Shown here: positions 61,676 to 64,000 of the stretch, piece by piece
How the letters are laid out: every line of letters starts with the position of its first letter
Numbering within the stretch: position 1 is the first letter of the stretch
Origin: Prinia subflava
Lineage: Eukaryota; Chordata; Aves; Passeriformes; Cisticolidae
DNA length: 64,000 nt
NCBI RefSeq assembly: GCF_021018805.1
Contig: NC_086247.1
Coordinates: forward strand, 134,271,602 to 134,335,601
Direction: 5' to 3'
Position numbers and translations under genes: made by a program
Notes under the pieces: generated by a model
Told to the model about the DNA's origin: nothing
Database searches by the model: none
What the model saw: only the letters and a program-made list of their open reading frames with translations

Positions 61676-64000
61676 GTGAGTAGGTTGTGAACCCTTCGGT
61701 GAGGAGACTCATGAACCTAATCTGTTAAAATTTATGTACCTTTAGACCTCTTCTTATTATTCCCCATTCTTCCTAGGTAAAACCCAAGTTATGTGTTACC
61801 AGATAAGGCTGGTTTGGGGTGGTTTGAAGTACTGGAGTCAATGCCAGCAAGTTCAGGCAATGATAGGGCTAATGCACAAAATTCCCTCTTTACTTTTACC
61901 ACAGAGTTCTTTAGCAAAGACGTAATATTTCTGTAAGACTCCATTACAGTAGGATAGTGGAAGGTTGGTCTGGTCTGAGCACTCCTACTGAACAATAAAT
62001 ACTTTCTTGTACAGGAGAAAAGGCAGCAATAAAAATAGACGCTCCTGAGAGGTTTCTGCAGTACCATCAAGAAAGGCATTATTTTAAAACATCAGGAACA
62101 TTTAGTTTCACAATTCTCATCATGATGATGTGCTTCACATAATTCTAGGATACTGGATATTTTTTGCCTTTAACAAATTTTTGAAAAATAATGTTTTGTG
62201 CTTAGAGTATCAACATACTGATTTAACTTTAGTTAGATTGGATTCAAGTGATTGAAGCAAATACATGGCAAGTTGGTGGAGGATGCTGGCATTAGCTTCA
62301 TATAAAAGGCACAGCAGAAGATCACACAAAAAATTCTGAATTCAGCTGCTGTCTTGCTGGATGTTTTATCTTCTCATGTACCTGAAAACATAAAATATTA
62401 ATTTTCTAGTGTTACTAGTGCCTTTTATACTAAGGCAAAGACATGGATCTTCCAATCATATTCCTTTATATGGAGTCTGGTCTATAGAGCAGGCATCTTA
62501 AAATGAGCCTGAAAAATTTAAAGTATTTACTTGGTCATTTAAAAGTGAGACAGAGAACTTAAATCATGTTTTGGTAGTAGCTTCATTTGGTTCAGTTAAT
62601 TGAAAAATATGTCTGTCTTGTGAAACCACAGATTTGTCAGTAACAACCAACTTTATTACAATTGCAGCTTGTTTATAAAAATTCCACCTCAGTTTAACTT
62701 CTCTTTTATTTTGAAAATATTGTCTTAGTTTACTAATGTATGTCTGGAACAAGTGTGTAGAACGCACCCTAATCTTTTATTTTCTGATGGTTTTAAACTG
62801 ATGTGTTTACTGTTCAGGCCAGCTTTTTCAACAACTGCATTTTTGCAGTAAAGTTGTCCATGGATCTACGTTGTAATTTTATAATTAGAGCATTGAAATG
62901 CTGTAATATTATTTGCTATCAAAAGAACACTTGAAGATCAGTACATATATTTCCAGAATGTTGCACAGGATTTAGAGCTAAGAGCACAGATATCACCTGG
63001 GTTACCAGCTGACTGATTGCTACCCATCCTCTATTTTTGAGTCATTTTTTCAGATGCTGTCTTTCAAGAAACATGGTTTTCTGGAGAAAGAGAGAAATCT
63101 GTCAAAGTTTATTCAGTTATATTGGAGATTTGGAAAATATGTATGGATAGTGCAAATTAGCTTATTCTGTGATCACATGATTTTGAGTCTACAGTAAGTT
63201 TTTGCTTAAGACATCGCAAGAAAGGAGAAAGAGGCATAGTTTGTGACTAAAACATGAATTCAAGTGACTTCAAAGCACAATTTAATAATTATTCCCATAC
63301 CTCCTCTCTTTGAAAGTATAATCAATTACAAATACATCAATTATTTAATAAGTTGAAGAATACTGAGTAAGTTAATTTCATTTTTTTAATCTGAGTCAGG
63401 GATGGGTTTTTTTTCAATATAAAATAGTGCCACAGAAAAACCAGAATGAAACAAACTCACAAACGAGATGAAGAACCAGTGAACAACAAATGAAAGAGAG
63501 GCTCATATCCATTTAAATAATCAATATTGATATAGCCAACAATCCATACAGTCCTGTTGGGCCACCAAACTGGGTAAGAATAATGCTGAAAATGACTGAA
63601 AAACCCCAATGAACTAAGGATAGTTAACAGTAAAAGAACTGTCACAGGAGATGTTCCATAGTGTGAAGACTGAGAATGAATAAAGGAGATACTGGTAACT
63701 AGCTGATCAAATTCTGCATTTCTTTCTTACAGGAAAAGCTTAAGGTAACTGATTTTTCTTTACTGACAATTTTGGTTGAACACAGAACCAAAAGAATTTT
63801 AATGTGTCTTATTGTGAGTGATTTACAGCATCTGTGCTGGCCTGTATTCAGTAAAAGATAATATGCTCTTTTTATACTTATGAAGAGGATGAAAGTACAG
63901 TGTTGCTAGAAGAAAATGTTACATGATGGCTGTTTTTAGGATCAGGATTATAGAAACAGGACACCGATCTACTCACTGGGTTTTTCCTGGGAAGGGCAGA
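61676..64000 (+). other. CACNB2: Start of intron 6 of CACNB2, incomplete
   Basis: Begins with donor GTGAGT. The long (about 134 bp) and short (about 20 bp) alternative exons 7 that follow in other vertebrates were searched for by their peptide pattern and not seen, so they lie beyond the window. A 12-base AG/GT-flanked stretch at 63731-63742 is discussed in the findings. Otherwise AT-rich and featureless. Confidence 0.75.

Larger units (their letters stand above)
14419..64000 (+). other. CACNB2: CACNB2 gene (beta-2e transcript form), 3' end outside window
   Basis: Five exons on the + strand encode one continuous frame of 142 codons plus one base that matches the calcium-channel beta-2 subunit. 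The product binds the I-II linker of high-voltage-activated (CaV1/CaV2) alpha-1 subunits, promotes their surface expression and tunes gating; it is important in heart and brain. Exon lengths 120, 123, 137 and 77 bp with phases 0, 0, 2 and 1 fit the conserved exon plan of the beta family as I recall it. Beta-2 is preferred over beta-4 because of the segment [20 protein letters not shown] in exon 4 and [14 protein letters not shown] in exon 6. The guanylate-kinase domain, needed for alpha-1 binding, is not in the window. Exons of the longer N-terminal isoforms must lie upstream of position 1. Confidence 0.95.

Noticed and set aside
61676..64000. Alternative exon 7 (long or short form)
   Set aside because: No stretch matches the acidic long form or the Lys/Gln-rich short form with proper splice sites. 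The only AG/GT pair of note is 12 bases and gives a stop.

Overview
This window reads as intronic DNA of a bird genome, most likely a songbird. There is no bacterial, viral or organellar gene layout. The sequence is AT-rich, has no compact ORFs, and carries CR1 LINE fragments of several ages, two solo LTRs of avian endogenous-retrovirus type, and one decayed SINE with a tRNA-Ile head and a CR1-like tail. That SINE has the layout I know from zebra finch (TguSINE1) and is the main reason for preferring a passerine. No L1 or Alu was seen.

The only gene I can support is CACNB2, the voltage-gated calcium channel auxiliary subunit beta-2, on the + strand and incomplete at its 3' end. Five coding exons are present, each with AG/GT splice borders. 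They are an alternative first exon of the beta-2e type (coding 14419-14487), exon 3 (15316-15435), exon 4 (55331-55453), exon 5 (59649-59785) and exon 6 (61599-61675). Joined in order they give one open frame of 142 codons: a basic, membrane-binding N-terminus, the common segment, the SH3 domain and the start of the HOOK linker. The alternative exon 7, the rest of HOOK, the guanylate-kinase domain and the C-terminus lie beyond 64000. The first exons of the other isoforms (beta-2a, b, c, d) and common exon 2 were not seen and should lie upstream, so 1 to about 13500 is probably intron for those isoforms.

Layout. 1-13500: non-coding, with a CR1 piece on the minus strand (1866-2200), an older minus-strand CR1 piece (4275-4515) and a 2.25-kb plus-strand CR1 (5018-7272). 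13500-14418: likely promoter and 5' UTR of the beta-2e transcript, with a perfect MEF2-type site and a strong-context upstream ORF. 14419-15435: exon 1E, an 828-bp intron and exon 3. 15436-55330: a 39.9-kb intron holding a short CR1 tail, the SINE, two solo LTRs, two more CR1 3' ends, a long CCTT/CCTG microsatellite, a TA repeat and a G/T tract that fits a G-quadruplex. 55331-61675: exons 4 to 6. 61676-64000: the start of the intron before exon 7.

The most useful observations are these. First, the two main CR1 pieces (1866-2200 minus, 5018-7272 plus) meet at the same internal point of the CR1 sequence, as expected if about 3.1 kb was inverted with one breakpoint inside a CR1. Second, the beta-2e start codon has a weak context and follows a 30-codon upstream ORF with a strong start. 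Third, a complete solo LTR with TATA box and poly(A) signal lies in sense orientation 5 kb before exon 4. I found no undescribed multi-gene system.
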